Shown here: positions 37,911 to 47,097 of the stretch, piece by piece
Numbering within the stretch: the first letter of the stretch is position 1
How the letters are laid out: every line of letters starts with the position of its first letter
Assembly (NCBI RefSeq): GCF_965219595.1
Contig: NZ_OZ244781.1
Location: 2,914,001 to 2,978,000 of the forward strand
Direction of reading: 5' to 3'
DNA from: Poriferisodalis sp022821985
Lineage (GTDB): Bacteria; Actinomycetota; Acidimicrobiia; Acidimicrobiales; Poriferisodalaceae
Length of the DNA: 64,000 nucleotides
Program-made: the position numbers and the translations under genes
The notes under the pieces: model-generated
What the model saw: the letters and a program-made list of their open reading frames with translations, nothing else
What the model was told of the DNA's origin: nothing
Databases searched by the model: none

Positions 37911-39674
37911 ATGGACCAGGGCGACGAGGAGTCCCAGCGCAGCAGCGCAGCCGATGCGGGCGTGCTCCGCAGCCGCATGCGCACGCTCGAGGAAGAGGTC
38001 GCGCTGCTCCGGCGCAAGCTGGCCGACACGCCGGCGCGGGTCAGCACGCTCGAAGAACGCCTGCTCGAGGCGAAGGGTCAGCTGTCGGCTGCGGTCTCGC
38101 AGAACGAGAAGCTGACCTACACCCTGCGCGAGGCGCGAGAGCACATCGCAGCCCTGCGCGAAGAGGTCGACAAGCTGACCCAGCCGCCGTCGGCCTACGG
38201 CACGTTCCTGTCCCGCAACGACGACGGCACGGCGGATGTGCACGCCAGCGGGCGCAAGATGCGCGTGGCCCTGCACCCCGACTTGGCGGAGACCGAGCTG
38301 GTCGAAGGCAGCGAGGTGGTGCTGAACGAGTCGTACAACATCGTGCTGGCCCGCGGGCCCGAGACGTCCGGCGAGGTGGTGACGCTGAACGAGGTGCTCT
38401 CCGACGGCTTCCGTGCGCTGGTCACGGGTCGCGCCGACGAGGAACGCATCGTGGAGCTCGCAGGCGACCTGCGCGACGAGCCGCTGCGGTCGGGCGACAA
38501 CCTGCTGCTCGACGTGCGCTCCAACATCGTGCTCGAGCGCCTGCCACGCCCCGAAGTGGACGATCTGCTGCTCGAGGAAGTGCCAGACGTCACCTATGAA
38601 GACATAGGCGGGCTGGACACTCAGATCGAGCTCATCACCGATGCCGTGGAGCTGCCGTACCTGCACCAGGACCTGTTCCGCACCTACGACCTCCCGGCCC
38701 CGAAAGGCATCCTGCTCTACGGCCCGCCCGGGTGCGGCAAGACGCTGATCGCGAAGGCGGTCGCCAACTCGCTGGCAGCCAAGGTGGGGGAGGTCTCCGG
38801 CCAGCAGGGCGCACGCAGCTTCTTCATCAACATCAAGGGTCCCGAGCTGCTCAACAAGTACGTGGGCGAGACCGAGCGCCAGATCCGGCGCATTTTCGAG
38901 CGGGCCAGAGAGAAGGCTTCCGAGGGCTGGCCGGTGATCGTCTTCTTCGACGAGATGGAGTCGCTGTTCCGCACGCGCGGCAGCGGCATCAGCTCCGACA
39001 TGGAGTCGACGGTCGTGCCCCAGCTGCTCGCGGAGATCGACGGCGTCGAGGGCCTGCGCAACGTGATCGTGATCGGCGCCTCGAACCGGGAAGACCTCAT
39101 CGATCCGGCGATCCTGCGCCCTGGCCGACTCGACGTGAAGATCAAGATCAACCGTCCCGACGAGCAGGCGGCACTGTCGATCTTCAGCACGTATCTCACG
39201 CCGACGCTGCCGATCGACCCGATGGAAGTCGCCGACCTCGGAGGCGGCGATCCCCACAAGGCCGTCCGGATCATGATCGAGCGGACCGTCGACGAGATGT
39301 ACCGCCCCGACGACCTCAACCGATTCCTCGAGGTCACCTACCAGAATGGCGACAAGGAAGTCATGTACTTCAAGGACTTCGCGTCGGGGGCCATGATCGA
39401 GAACATCGTGCGCCGGGCCAAGAAGAACGCCATCAAGCGGTCGCTTGCCACCGGCAGCAGCGGCATCCGGCTGGACGACCTCATGGGCTCGATCCGCCAG
39501 GAGTTCCGCGAGCACGAAGACCTGCCCAACACGACAAACCCCGACGACTGGGCGAAGATCTCCGGCAAGAAGGGCGAACGGATCGTGTTCATCCGGACGC
39601 TCGTCGATCCCGACGAGAGCGATGCGCTCGGCGGCCGAGCCATCGAACGGGTGCAGACCAGCCAGTACCTGTAG
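37911..39674 (+). CDS. arc: Proteasome-associated AAA ATPase (ARC/Mpa)
   Basis: A 587-residue hexameric unfoldase that recognises pupylated proteins and feeds them to the 20S proteasome. Domain order: N-terminal coiled coil (about 17-90, MRTLEEEVALLRRKLAD), which binds Pup; tandem OB domains (about 95-225); AAA domain with Walker A YGPPGCGKTLIAKAV (about 270) and Walker B VIVFFDEMESLF (about 342), and Arg-rich sensor region ILRPGRLDVKIKI. The C-terminus is QYL, the penultimate-Tyr motif that docks into the alpha ring. First gene of arc-dop-pup-prcB-prcA-pafA, with a TAGTGT box 9 bases before the ATG. Confidence 0.97.
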   Translation: MDQGDEESQRSSAADAGVLRSRMRTLEEEVALLRRKLADTPARVSTLEERLLEAKGQLSAAVSQNEKLTYTLREAREHIAALREEVDKLTQPPSAYGTFLSRNDDGTADVHASGRKMRVALHPDLAETELVEGSEVVLNESYNIVLARGPETSGEVVTLNEVLSDGFRALVTGRADEERIVELAGDLRDEPLRSGDNLLLDVRSNIVLERLPRPEVDDLLLEEVPDVTYEDIGGLDTQIELITDAVELPYLHQDLFRTYDLPAPKGILLYGPPGCGKTLIAKAVANSLAAKVGEVSGQQGARSFFINIKGPELLNKYVGETERQIRRIFERAREKASEGWPVIVFFDEMESLFRTRGSGISSDMESTVVPQLLAEIDGVEGLRNVIVIGASNREDLIDPAILRPGRLDVKIKINRPDEQAALSIFSTYLTPTLPIDPMEVADLGGGDPHKAVRIMIERTVDEMYRPDDLNRFLEVTYQNGDKEVMYFKDFASGAMIENIVRRAKKNAIKRSLATGSSGIRLDDLMGSIRQEFREHEDLPNTTNPDDWAKISGKKGERIVFIRTLVDPDESDALGGRAIERVQTSQYL

Positions 39675-39733
39675 AGCACTGCACGGCCAACGGGCGCCAG
39701 GTGCTGCTCTGCGGGGTTCGCGGGCCTGAGGGC

Positions 39734-39739
39734 TAGGGT
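39734..39739 (+). promoter_or_regulatory. Putative -10 box (TAGGGT) of leaderless dop gene
   Basis: TAGGGT ends 8 bases before GTG 39748, predicting a second leaderless transcript inside the proteasome locus. The gap lacks a ribosome-binding site. Confidence 0.42.
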
Positions 39740-39747
39740 CTCGCGCG

Positions 39748-41256
39748 GTGGCGGTTCACAAGGTCGTTGGCATCGAGACGGAGTTCGGCATTATCCATCG
39801 CTGCACGGGCGACTCCAATCCCGTGGCGGCGTCGTCGATGATCATCAACGCTTACGTCAACGGCTTCCTGTGCCAGCGCGTCAGCTGGGACTTCGAAGAC
39901 GAGCAGCCCGGCGCCGACGCGAGGGGCTTCAACGAGTTCGACGCGCTGGCGCCCGAGATCGAAACGCACCTGGTCAATGCCGTGCTGACCAACGGCGCCC
40001 GCTACTACGTCGACCACGCGCATCCTGAGCTGTCGACTCCAGAGTGCTCAGACGCACGCCAATGCGTCGTGTACGACCGGGCCGCGGAGGAGATCCTCAT
40101 CCGGTCCATGCAGGCTGCCAACAACCTCTTGCCCGACGACGAAGAGCTGGTGATCCACAAGAACAACAGCGATGGCAAGGGCAACAGTTACGGCTGCCAC
40201 GAGAACTACCTGCTCGACCGCGATGTGCCATTCGGACGGGTGGTGACGCACATCCTGCCGTTCTTCGTGACCCGCCAGATCTTCTGCGGCGCCGGCAAGC
40301 TGGGCGTCGAGGTCCCGATGGATGACCGCTCTCCGGCACCGTTCGGGGACCGGCCGTTCCAGATCAGCCAGCGCGCGGACTTCTTCGAGGAGGAAGTCGG
40401 GCTAGAGACCACGCTCAAGCGGCCGATCGTCAACACCCGCGATGAGCCGCACGCCGACACGCGCAAGTACCGGCGCCTGCACGTCATCATCGGCGACGCC
40501 AACATGAGCGAGCTGCAGACGTACCTCAAGGTGGGCACGACTTCGCTGGTGCTGGCGATGATCGACGACGACTTCGTGCCTGAGCCCCTGACGCCTCTCG
40601 TGCCAGTGGCGGCGCTCCGTCAGGTGAGCTTCGACACCGCCCTGTCTGGGCTGATCGAACTGGTCGACGGCCGTCGCATGCGGGCCATCGAGGTCCAATG
40701 GGAGTACCTGGACCTGGCCCGGAAGTATGCGCAGAGCCATGGTCTGGATCCCGTCGGCGGCGACGACGTCGGCAATGACATCCTGGATCGCTGGGAAGCC
40801 ATGCTCACTGGGCTGGAATCGGATCCGATGGGGCTCGCGACGCAGTTGGACTGGGTGGCGAAGCTGCGCTTGTACGAGGCTTTCGCCGAGCGGCACGACC
40901 TCGACTGGGACGATCCGAAGCTCGCCGCCTTGGACCTGCAGTACCACGACCTGCGACCGTCCAAGTCGCTGGCCCGACGCGTCGGACTTGAGCGGGTCAC
41001 CACCGACGACGAAGTGGACGAAGCGGTCTCGGTGCCGCCGCCGACGACACGTGCCTACTTCCGGGGTCGTTGCCTCGACAAGTTCGGAGACGAGATCGTG
41101 GCCGCCAACTGGGACTCGATGGTGTTCGACATCGGAACTGATCCGCTGCGTCGCGTACCGATGCTCGAACCGCTGCGAGGAACCCAAGCGCACGTGGGTA
41201 GCTTGTTGGACGAGTGCCGGGACGCAGCCGAGCTGTTGCGCCGGCTGGGAAATTAG
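39748..41256 (+). CDS. dop: Depupylase/Pup deamidase Dop
   Basis: A 502-residue glutamine-synthetase-like enzyme that removes Pup from substrates and, in other species, deamidates Pup. It begins VVGIETEFGIIHR, the nucleotide-binding start. The Dop-specific loop is seen at about 45-65 (VSWDFEDEQPGADARGFNEF). The nucleophile region is RYYVDHAHPELSTPEC, with Asp89 as candidate catalytic residue; NNSDGKGNSYGCHENYL follows. It is a paralogue of PafA downstream. As Pup here ends in Glu, the depupylase role should dominate. GTG start, leaderless by the TAGGGT box. Confidence 0.96.
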   Translation: MAVHKVVGIETEFGIIHRCTGDSNPVAASSMIINAYVNGFLCQRVSWDFEDEQPGADARGFNEFDALAPEIETHLVNAVLTNGARYYVDHAHPELSTPECSDARQCVVYDRAAEEILIRSMQAANNLLPDDEELVIHKNNSDGKGNSYGCHENYLLDRDVPFGRVVTHILPFFVTRQIFCGAGKLGVEVPMDDRSPAPFGDRPFQISQRADFFEEEVGLETTLKRPIVNTRDEPHADTRKYRRLHVIIGDANMSELQTYLKVGTTSLVLAMIDDDFVPEPLTPLVPVAALRQVSFDTALSGLIELVDGRRMRAIEVQWEYLDLARKYAQSHGLDPVGGDDVGNDILDRWEAMLTGLESDPMGLATQLDWVAKLRLYEAFAERHDLDWDDPKLAALDLQYHDLRPSKSLARRVGLERVTTDDEVDEAVSVPPPTTRAYFRGRCLDKFGDEIVAANWDSMVFDIGTDPLRRVPMLEPLRGTQAHVGSLLDECRDAAELLRRLGN

Positions 41257-41342
41257 CCGCCAGGTTCAGACTCGAACGCAAGCGGCAATCGGAACTCTCA
41301 CGCATTCGAGACCCAAGCAATCGACACCGGAGGAGGCCCGAG

Positions 41343-41534
41343 ATGGCAGAACGCGAGCAGATGCGACGGTCGGCTCCGAGGGAAGCCGAGAGTCCCGCAC
41401 CGCAGGACACCTCGTCTGAAGGAGCAACCGAACTGAAGGCGGAACTCGACGACCTGCTCGACGAGATCGACGATGTGCTCGAGACCAACGCCGAGGAGTT
41501 CGTGAAGAACTACGTGCAGAAGGGCGGCGAGTGA
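41343..41534 (+). CDS. pup: Prokaryotic ubiquitin-like protein Pup
   Basis: A 63-residue, mostly disordered modifier attached by its C-terminal Glu to lysines of target proteins. The helix that binds the ARC coiled coil is LKAELDDLLDEIDDVLE (about 31-47) and the end is FVKNYVQKGGE. The last residue is Glu rather than Gln, so no deamidation is needed before ligation. AGGAGG lies 6 bases before ATG 41343, a strong ribosome-binding site unlike the leaderless genes around it, fitting high expression. The stop overlaps the prcB start (GTGA). Confidence 0.97.
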   Translation: MAEREQMRRSAPREAESPAPQDTSSEGATELKAELDDLLDEIDDVLETNAEEFVKNYVQKGGE

Positions 41535-42421
41535 CCCCCATGCCCTTCTTCGCCCCAGGGGACGATCCGGGGGCGAGCTTCCTCGAACTGCTGCGGCGCA
41601 CCGGCAGCGAGCCATTTGCCGGTTTCGCGCAGGTTCCTGCCGCGGAGGGGGGTTTCGGCTCCCTTGAGGGTTCTCACGCCACCACCGTGCTGGCGGTGCG
41701 CAGCTCCGACGGAGTGGTTGTCGCGGGCGATCGGCGGGCCACCAGTGGCAACCTCATCAGTCACCGCGACATGCGCAAGGTCTTCCCGGCCGATTCCTAT
41801 TCGGCGGTTGCCATTGCCGGTGCCGCAGGCCCGGCCGTGCAGATGGTCCGCCTCTTCCAACTGCAGCTTGAGTACTACGAGAAGATCGAAGGCAAGCCGC
41901 TGAGCCTGGAAGGCAAGGCGAACCAGCTGGCCGAGATGCTTCGGGCACACCTGCCCCAGGCGATGCGCGGCCTCCCGGTAGTGCCGATCTTCGCCGGATT
42001 CGACCCCGCCGACGGAAGGGGCAGGCTCTTCCAGTACGACGTGACCGGTGGCCGCTACGAGGAGCAGGATTATGCCACGGCCGGCTCGGGCAGCCTGCAC
42101 GCCGGGACGGTCCTGAAGCTCGGCTTCCGTGACGACTTGAGCGAGCCTGAAGCACTGGCGCTCAGCGTGCAGGCGTTGTGGCACGCTGCCGACGAAGACA
42201 GCGCCACCGGCGGTCCCGATCCCGTGCGCGGCATCTACCCGGTGCTCGCGGCAATCGGGAGCGAGGGCTTCCGCCAGCTCAGCGACGCCGAGTCAGGGGC
42301 TGTGTTCGCTGATCTGCAAGCCGAGCTCTCTGGCGGCGGGAGCGGGGGAGCAGCCCGCGCCGACTCAGCCGGCGGCGATCCCAGTTCCGCCGGAGGCAGC
42401 CGCAGCGAGGTGCTGCCATGA
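41531..42421 (+). CDS. prcB: Proteasome subunit beta
   Basis: A 296-residue proform of the catalytic 20S subunit. The propeptide is residues 1-50; autocleavage in GSHATTVLAVR would expose Thr51 as the nucleophile. VVVAGDRRATSGNLI carries the Asp and Lys-region of the active site, and AGAAGPAVQM and FAGFDPADGRGRLF are family segments. The C-terminus has a Gly/Ser/Ala-rich tail of about 35 residues beyond the fold. GTG 41531 overlaps the pup stop; ATG 41540 is an alternative. Followed with a 4-base overlap by prcA. Confidence 0.96.
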   Translation: MTPMPFFAPGDDPGASFLELLRRTGSEPFAGFAQVPAAEGGFGSLEGSHATTVLAVRSSDGVVVAGDRRATSGNLISHRDMRKVFPADSYSAVAIAGAAGPAVQMVRLFQLQLEYYEKIEGKPLSLEGKANQLAEMLRAHLPQAMRGLPVVPIFAGFDPADGRGRLFQYDVTGGRYEEQDYATAGSGSLHAGTVLKLGFRDDLSEPEALALSVQALWHAADEDSATGGPDPVRGIYPVLAAIGSEGFRQLSDAESGAVFADLQAELSGGGSGGAARADSAGGDPSSAGGSRSEVLP

Positions 42422-43158
42422 GCATGCCCGGGATGTACGTCAGCCCTGAGCAGCTCATGCAAGACCGGGCCGACTATGCCCGCAAGGGGATCGCCCGGGG
42501 ACGCTCGCTGGTGACGCTGGAATACGGCAGCGGCATCGCCCTGGTTGCGGAGAACGCCAGCGCAACGCTGCGCAAGGTGTCGGAAATCTACGACCGGATC
42601 GCCTTCGGTGGTGTGGGCCGCTACATCGAGTTCGACCAGCTGCGCATCGCGGGCGTCCGCCACGCTGAGCTGAAGGGCTACCAGTACTCCCGTTCTGACG
42701 TGGAAGCTCGCAGCCTCGCCAACCAGTACGCGCAGATGCTGGGGCAGTTCTTCACCCATGAGCTCAAGCCGCTCGAGGTCGAGATCGTGGTGGTGGAGGT
42801 GGGGATCGGCGACGAGGCCAACCAGCTCTACAGGATCCAGTACGACGGGACCGTCATGGACGAGGAGGCGTACTGCTGCATCGGGGGCGATGCCGACGCG
42901 GTGCGCGAGCGGGTGGCTGAGGGCTACGACCCTGAGCTCGATGCCGACGCTGCCATCCGGCTGGCTCGCGCGGCGCTCGCCGGCCCCGAGCGTGAGATCG
43001 CTGCGCCGGATCTCGAGGTGGCCTTGCTCGAGTCGAACCTCGAAGACGCAACACACCGCCGCCGGTGCTTCCGGCGTCTCGAGGACGACGAGGTGGAAGT
43101 CGCTCTGGGCGACAGCGCAGATCAGCCCGACGAAGGCTCCGATCAGGAAGATTCCTAG
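42418..43158 (+). CDS. prcA: Proteasome subunit alpha
   Basis: A 246-residue subunit forming the outer rings and gate of the 20S core. The N-terminal gate segment is MSMPGMYVSPEQLMQDRADY, then helix H0 and ARKGIARGRSLVTLEYGSG, the alpha-type signature. It lacks the catalytic Thr. The fold ends near RRRCFRRL; an acidic tail of about 25 residues follows (DDEVEVALGDSADQPDEGSD). ATG overlaps prcB (ATGA). The acidic tail and pore segment meet the C-termini of ARC. Confidence 0.96.
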   Translation: MSMPGMYVSPEQLMQDRADYARKGIARGRSLVTLEYGSGIALVAENASATLRKVSEIYDRIAFGGVGRYIEFDQLRIAGVRHAELKGYQYSRSDVEARSLANQYAQMLGQFFTHELKPLEVEIVVVEVGIGDEANQLYRIQYDGTVMDEEAYCCIGGDADAVRERVAEGYDPELDADAAIRLARAALAGPEREIAAPDLEVALLESNLEDATHRRRCFRRLEDDEVEVALGDSADQPDEGSDQEDS

Positions 43159-43170
43159 ATCGGAAGTACG

Positions 43171-44538
43171 GTGAGCGCCGTGCAGCGGCGCATCATGGGT
43201 GTCGAGAACGAGTACGGCGTCACGTGCACACTGCGGGGACAACGGCGCCTCAGCCCCGACGAGGTGGCGCGCTACCTGTTCCGCCGGGTCGTGTCGTGGG
43301 GGCGATCCAGCAATGTGTTCCTGGCAAACGGGGCGCGCCTGTATCTCGACGTCGGCAGCCATCCCGAATACGCCACGCCCGAATGCGATTCCGTCTATGA
43401 CGTGGTGTGCCACGACCGCGCAGGCGAACGAATCCTCGAACAGCTCGTTGCCAGCGCCACCGAGCGACTGGCCGAGGAGGTGTTCAACGGCACGATCTTC
43501 CTGTTCAAGAACAACACCGACTCGGCCGGCAACAGCTACGGGTGCCACGAGAACTACCTGACCAGCCGCGCTGACGACTTCTCGAATTACGCCGAGGTGC
43601 TGATCCCGTTCCTGGTGACTCGGCAGATCTACGCTGGCGCAGGCAAGGTGCTCAACACGGCGAAGGGCGCCCGGTATTGCATAACCCAGCGAGCGGAGCA
43701 CATCTGGGAGAGCGTGTCGAGCGCGACGACCCGCAGCCGCCCGATCATCAACACCCGCGACGAGCCGCATGCCGATGCTGAGCGCTTCCGGCGCCTGCAC
43801 GTCATCGTCGGCGACTCGAATATGAGCGAGTACACGTCATTCCTCAAGATCGGCGCGGCTGCACTCATGCTGCGCATGCTCGAGGATCCCGCCGTGGTGC
43901 TGCGGGACATGACGCTGGAGAACCCGATCCGGGCGATCCGCGAGATCAGCCACGACATCACCTGCAGACGCAAGGTGCGCCTGGCCAATGGGCGTGAAGT
44001 GAGCGCATTCGACATCCAGTCGGAGTACCTGGAACGAGCCCTGCGCTTTGCCGAGACGAACGATCTCACCGAGGAGGAGTCGCGTGCTCTGCAGATGTGG
44101 GAGCACGTGATGACGGCCATCGCTGATGACCCGCTGCAGCTCGACCGCGAGGTGGACTGGGTCATCAAGCACAAGCTGCTCACGAGCTATGCCGAGCGAG
44201 CTGAGGTCGGCTTCGACGACCCGCACATCGCACTGCTGGACCTGCAGTACCACCACGTCCACTCGACGCGAGGCGTCTTCTATGTGATGCAGCGACGCGG
44301 ATTGGTCGAGCGAGTCTTGGATGACGCCGATGTGCGTCGGGCCACCGAGGAAGCGCCCCAGACGACGCGGGCCCGGCTGCGCGGGGCGTTCGTTCGCGAG
44401 GCCAAGGCTCGGCGCCGTGACTACACCGTGGACTGGGTGCATCTGAAGCTCAACGACCAGGCGCAGCGAACCGTCTTGTGCAAGGACCCGTTCCGTTCCC
44501 ACGACGAGCGCGTCGACAAGTTGATCGAGTCACTGTGA
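43171..44538 (+). CDS. pafA: Pup-protein ligase PafA
   Basis: A 455-residue ligase that phosphorylates the C-terminal Glu of Pup with ATP and joins it to target lysines. The nucleotide site is RRIMGVENEYGVTCTL; the catalytic base region is RLYLDVGSHPEYATPEC with Asp60; FLFKNNTDSAGNSYGCHENY and TRSRPIINTRDEPHAD follow, as in Dop. There is no Dop loop between the first strands, which tells it from Dop. GTG 43171 lies 12 bases after prcA. It ends the core proteasome cluster; pafBC do not follow. Confidence 0.96.
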   Translation: MSAVQRRIMGVENEYGVTCTLRGQRRLSPDEVARYLFRRVVSWGRSSNVFLANGARLYLDVGSHPEYATPECDSVYDVVCHDRAGERILEQLVASATERLAEEVFNGTIFLFKNNTDSAGNSYGCHENYLTSRADDFSNYAEVLIPFLVTRQIYAGAGKVLNTAKGARYCITQRAEHIWESVSSATTRSRPIINTRDEPHADAERFRRLHVIVGDSNMSEYTSFLKIGAAALMLRMLEDPAVVLRDMTLENPIRAIREISHDITCRRKVRLANGREVSAFDIQSEYLERALRFAETNDLTEEESRALQMWEHVMTAIADDPLQLDREVDWVIKHKLLTSYAERAEVGFDDPHIALLDLQYHHVHSTRGVFYVMQRRGLVERVLDDADVRRATEEAPQTTRARLRGAFVREAKARRRDYTVDWVHLKLNDQAQRTVLCKDPFRSHDERVDKLIESL

Positions 44539-44588
44539 TGTGCACCGTGGACCGTGTGCGCCGGCGCTCAGCTGGCTGAAAGCAGCAG

Positions 44589-45698
44589 ATGCCGCGCTTT
44601 GCGCGCCTACGAGCCGCCGAGGTGCGTGACGTGCGCCCCGGGTTGGCGCGGGTGACCCTGTCCGACGGCAGCGAGGCGTACGCGCTCACGGACTTGTGCG
44701 GCCCGGTCGCGGCTGGCGACGAGCTGCTCGTGAACACGTCGGCAATGGATCTCGGCCTTGGCACCGGCGGGGCACATGTGGTGCACACGAACCTCACGTC
44801 GCCATTCGGGGGCGCCCGGGGGCCGGGGCGTGTCATGAAGGCCCGTTATCTGGCTGAGCAGCTGCCCGTCGAGGCATTCGAGGAGGCGGCCGACGGGGCC
44901 GGAACGGATCGCCCTGCCTTTGTAGAGACAGCGCCCGATGGCGCTGATCCTCGTGAGGCGCGGCCCGCTGACATCGGTCTGGCCCTGCCATCGCTCGCGG
45001 GCGTGCGGGTGGTGCTGTGCGTGCTGCACAGCCATGCGCTGGCGCTGGCCGCGACAGTCCACGGTGTTTCCGGCGAGGCGCCGGGCTATGTCATGACCGA
45101 TAGCGGAGCGCTGCCGTTCGTGCTCAGCGATCTCGCTGCCGCGTGCTTGGAGCGAGGAATGATCGCGACGGCGGTCAGTACTGGGCAGGCCTTCGGGGCC
45201 CCCATTGAGGCAGTCACCGTTGCCTCTGGCGTGGCCGCACTGGCGGAGCGGGACATCCAGCGTGTGGTCGTCGCGCCGGGGTTAGGGCACCTCGGCACTG
45301 CGAGCCCATTGGGCTTCTCGGCGCTGGATCTCGTCGGCCACGCGGCCGTGCTGGACGGGCTCGGAGCGGCGACAGCGCTGGTTGCACGTGCATCTTCGGT
45401 CGACGAGCGCCTACGGCACCGTGGCGTAAGCCATCACACTCGGGCGATGGCAGCGCTGGCGCCCACTCGGACCGTCGTTCCAGTCCCGGCGAGCAGCAAG
45501 CTCGACCCGACGGCGGGCGATGCCTCATGGATCGATGCGTTGGGAGAGCGAGCCTTCAGAGCAGAGCCGATTGCAGTCGCAGATGCCCTTGCTGGCAGCG
45601 GTCTGAGCGTGAGGTCCATGGGCCGCCCGCTGGAGAGCGACGAGCAGGCTTGCCTGTGGCTGGGGGCGGCAGCAGCGTGGCTGGCGGCATCGGCATGA
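44589..45698 (+). CDS. DUF3866 family protein
   Basis: A 369-residue protein that I recognise as DUF3866, common near pafA in actinobacteria and of unknown function. Typical segments are DELLVNTSAMDLGLGTGGAH, RVMKARYLAEQLPVEAFEE, GYVMTDSGALPFVLSDLAAA, VSTGQAFGAPIEAVTVASG and RHRGVSHHTRAMAALA. The conserved TDSGALP and VSHH look like an active site, but no reaction is known. It overlaps the signal peptidase gene (ATGA). Position directly after pafA, 50 bases away, suggests a connection with the Pup system or only shared transcription. Confidence 0.82.
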   Translation: MPRFARLRAAEVRDVRPGLARVTLSDGSEAYALTDLCGPVAAGDELLVNTSAMDLGLGTGGAHVVHTNLTSPFGGARGPGRVMKARYLAEQLPVEAFEEAADGAGTDRPAFVETAPDGADPREARPADIGLALPSLAGVRVVLCVLHSHALALAATVHGVSGEAPGYVMTDSGALPFVLSDLAAACLERGMIATAVSTGQAFGAPIEAVTVASGVAALAERDIQRVVVAPGLGHLGTASPLGFSALDLVGHAAVLDGLGAATALVARASSVDERLRHRGVSHHTRAMAALAPTRTVVPVPASSKLDPTAGDASWIDALGERAFRAEPIAVADALAGSGLSVRSMGRPLESDEQACLWLGAAAAWLAASA

Positions 45699-46285
45699 GC
45701 ATTCCCGACGAACCCGAGGATCTGCCGCCGCCTCGGCAGCCGCGCGTTCGGCGGGCTATGAGCCGGCGCACGCGCAGCCTGCTGTCGTGGACATGGGTGC
45801 TGCTGGCCGCGGTGACGCTCGCGCTGCTGATGCGGACGTTTCTCATCGCGGCGTTCTACATCCCGTCCGAGTCGATGGAGCCCGTGCTCGAGATCGGGGA
45901 TCGACTGCTGGTCTCCAAGCTCAGCTACCGCATCGGGGATCCCGAACCCGGCGATGTTGTCGTGTTTCGCACCCCGCCTTCGATGCAACCGGCGCAGACT
46001 GCAGAGCTCATCAAGCGAGTCGTGGCGGTCGGCGGCCAGCAGGTCGAAGCGGTGAATGGCAGGCTCATCATCGATGGGTCGCCGGTGGATGAGCATTACC
46101 TGTCGACCGAGGTGTACACGCGTGACTTCGGCCCAGTGCTGGTGCCTGCCGGCTACGTGTTCGTCATGGGCGACAACCGCCGTTCAAGCCAAGACAGCCG
46201 CGTCTTCGGCGCGATTCCCGAGAGCGAGATCGTTGGGAGGGCATTTGCACGTTTCTGGCCGCCCACCCGCCTCGGCGGCTTGTAG
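45695..46285 (+). CDS. lepB: Signal peptidase I
   Basis: A 196-residue membrane-anchored leader peptidase that cuts signal peptides from secreted proteins. A basic N-terminus precedes one transmembrane helix (LLSWTWVLLAAVTLALLMRT), then the catalytic Ser60 in FYIPSESMEPVLEIGDRLLV and Lys107 in ELIKRVVAVGG. The C-terminal VFVMGDNRRSSQDSRVFGAI is the family signature. ATG 45695 overlaps the DUF3866 stop. In many actinobacteria lepB is found by rplS; the position next to the proteasome genes is less usual. Convergent with a GDPD gene. Confidence 0.93.
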   Translation: MSIPDEPEDLPPPRQPRVRRAMSRRTRSLLSWTWVLLAAVTLALLMRTFLIAAFYIPSESMEPVLEIGDRLLVSKLSYRIGDPEPGDVVVFRTPPSMQPAQTAELIKRVVAVGGQQVEAVNGRLIIDGSPVDEHYLSTEVYTRDFGPVLVPAGYVFVMGDNRRSSQDSRVFGAIPESEIVGRAFARFWPPTRLGGL

Positions 46286-46299
46286 ATCTCCAGCGCCGC

Positions 46300-46313
46300 G
46301 ATCGACGCCGATC
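46300..46313. terminator. Short hairpin between convergent lepB and GDPD genes
   Basis: GATCG (46300-46304), loop ACGC, CGATC (46309-46313) in the 32-base gap between the two stops. Short and without U-run; weak candidate. Confidence 0.3.
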
Positions 46314-46317
46314 ACGG

Positions 46318-47079
46318 TCAGGCGGGCTGTGTCTCGCAGATATCGCCCGCAGGGGCGGACCCGCCCGGAGTCTTCGATGATTCGAGGCCGGCCAGCAGAC
46401 GGTCGACGTGATCGCCGTACAGGCCGTCGAGGCCCATGTCCCGCAGCGCTGTCGCCAGGCGGGTGTGCTGCACGTCCCACCCGAAGCAGAGGCGTTCGAA
46501 TCGGTGGAAGAGGGCCGCGAGGCCGCCAGTCCAGTCCTTGGCGGGGAGGTTGACGGCATCGATGCCGTCGACGGCCATCGCCGCAGCCCGACGCTCGGGG
46601 CCCTCCTTCATGCGCCGCACCCGGGTCGAATCGACGATGTGGGCAGACGTGCGCCCGCGCAGGTCGACCAGGAGATCCCAGTCGCCGTGGCACAGCCACA
46701 GGCGGTCCTCCGCGCCCGCGGCACGAGCAGCGGAGATCACGGCATCTGCCGCCGCCGGGTCCTTGAGATCGACTGACAGCTCGAAGTCGGTGCCGCATGC
46801 TTTGTACATGTCCGCAAGCGTGGGAATGTCGTCACCGATGCGCTCCCGTTGCAACGAGCTGAAGGCACGGCGCACGCCCCGGTGCCAAGCAATGCCGTCA
46901 TGGTCCAGCATGGGGTGACCGTCCTGGCTCAACCAGACGTCAGTCTCGAGGCCCGTCGCTCCCATTTCCAGGGCCAGGGCGAACGTGTCAAGGGCATTGT
47001 CGGGGCCGTGCGCTCGCCCGCCGCGGTGTGCGAACGCGATCGGAGGCGTGCGCAGTGACGGCAATGGCTGAGGGGGCAC
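46318..47079 (-). CDS. Glycerophosphodiester phosphodiesterase family protein
   Basis: A 253-residue GDPD that would cleave glycerophosphodiesters to glycerol-3-phosphate and an alcohol. The catalytic start is IAFAHRGGRAHGPDNALDTF (HRG), then GATGLETDVWLSQDGHPMLD with the metal-binding Glu and Asp, HDGIAWHRG and ELSVDLKD. The first motif has GPDN where GPEN is usual, replacing a Glu by Asp, a mild change. No signal peptide, so it is cytoplasmic. GTG 47077-47079 start. It is the only minus-strand gene between ferredoxin and the NUDIX-convergent gene. Confidence 0.85.
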   Translation of the reverse strand: MPPQPLPSLRTPPIAFAHRGGRAHGPDNALDTFALALEMGATGLETDVWLSQDGHPMLDHDGIAWHRGVRRAFSSLQRERIGDDIPTLADMYKACGTDFELSVDLKDPAAADAVISAARAAGAEDRLWLCHGDWDLLVDLRGRTSAHIVDSTRVRRMKEGPERRAAAMAVDGIDAVNLPAKDWTGGLAALFHRFERLCFGWDVQHTRLATALRDMGLDGLYGDHVDRLLAGLESSKTPGGSAPAGDICETQPA

Positions 47080-47084
47080 GCCTC

Positions 47085-47090
47085 TATCGT
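47085..47090 (+). promoter_or_regulatory. Putative -10 box (TATCGT) of leaderless small membrane protein gene
   Basis: TATCGT ends 7 bases before GTG 47098 and thus favours this start over GTG 47089. Confidence 0.4.
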
Positions 47091-47097
47091 GCCACTT

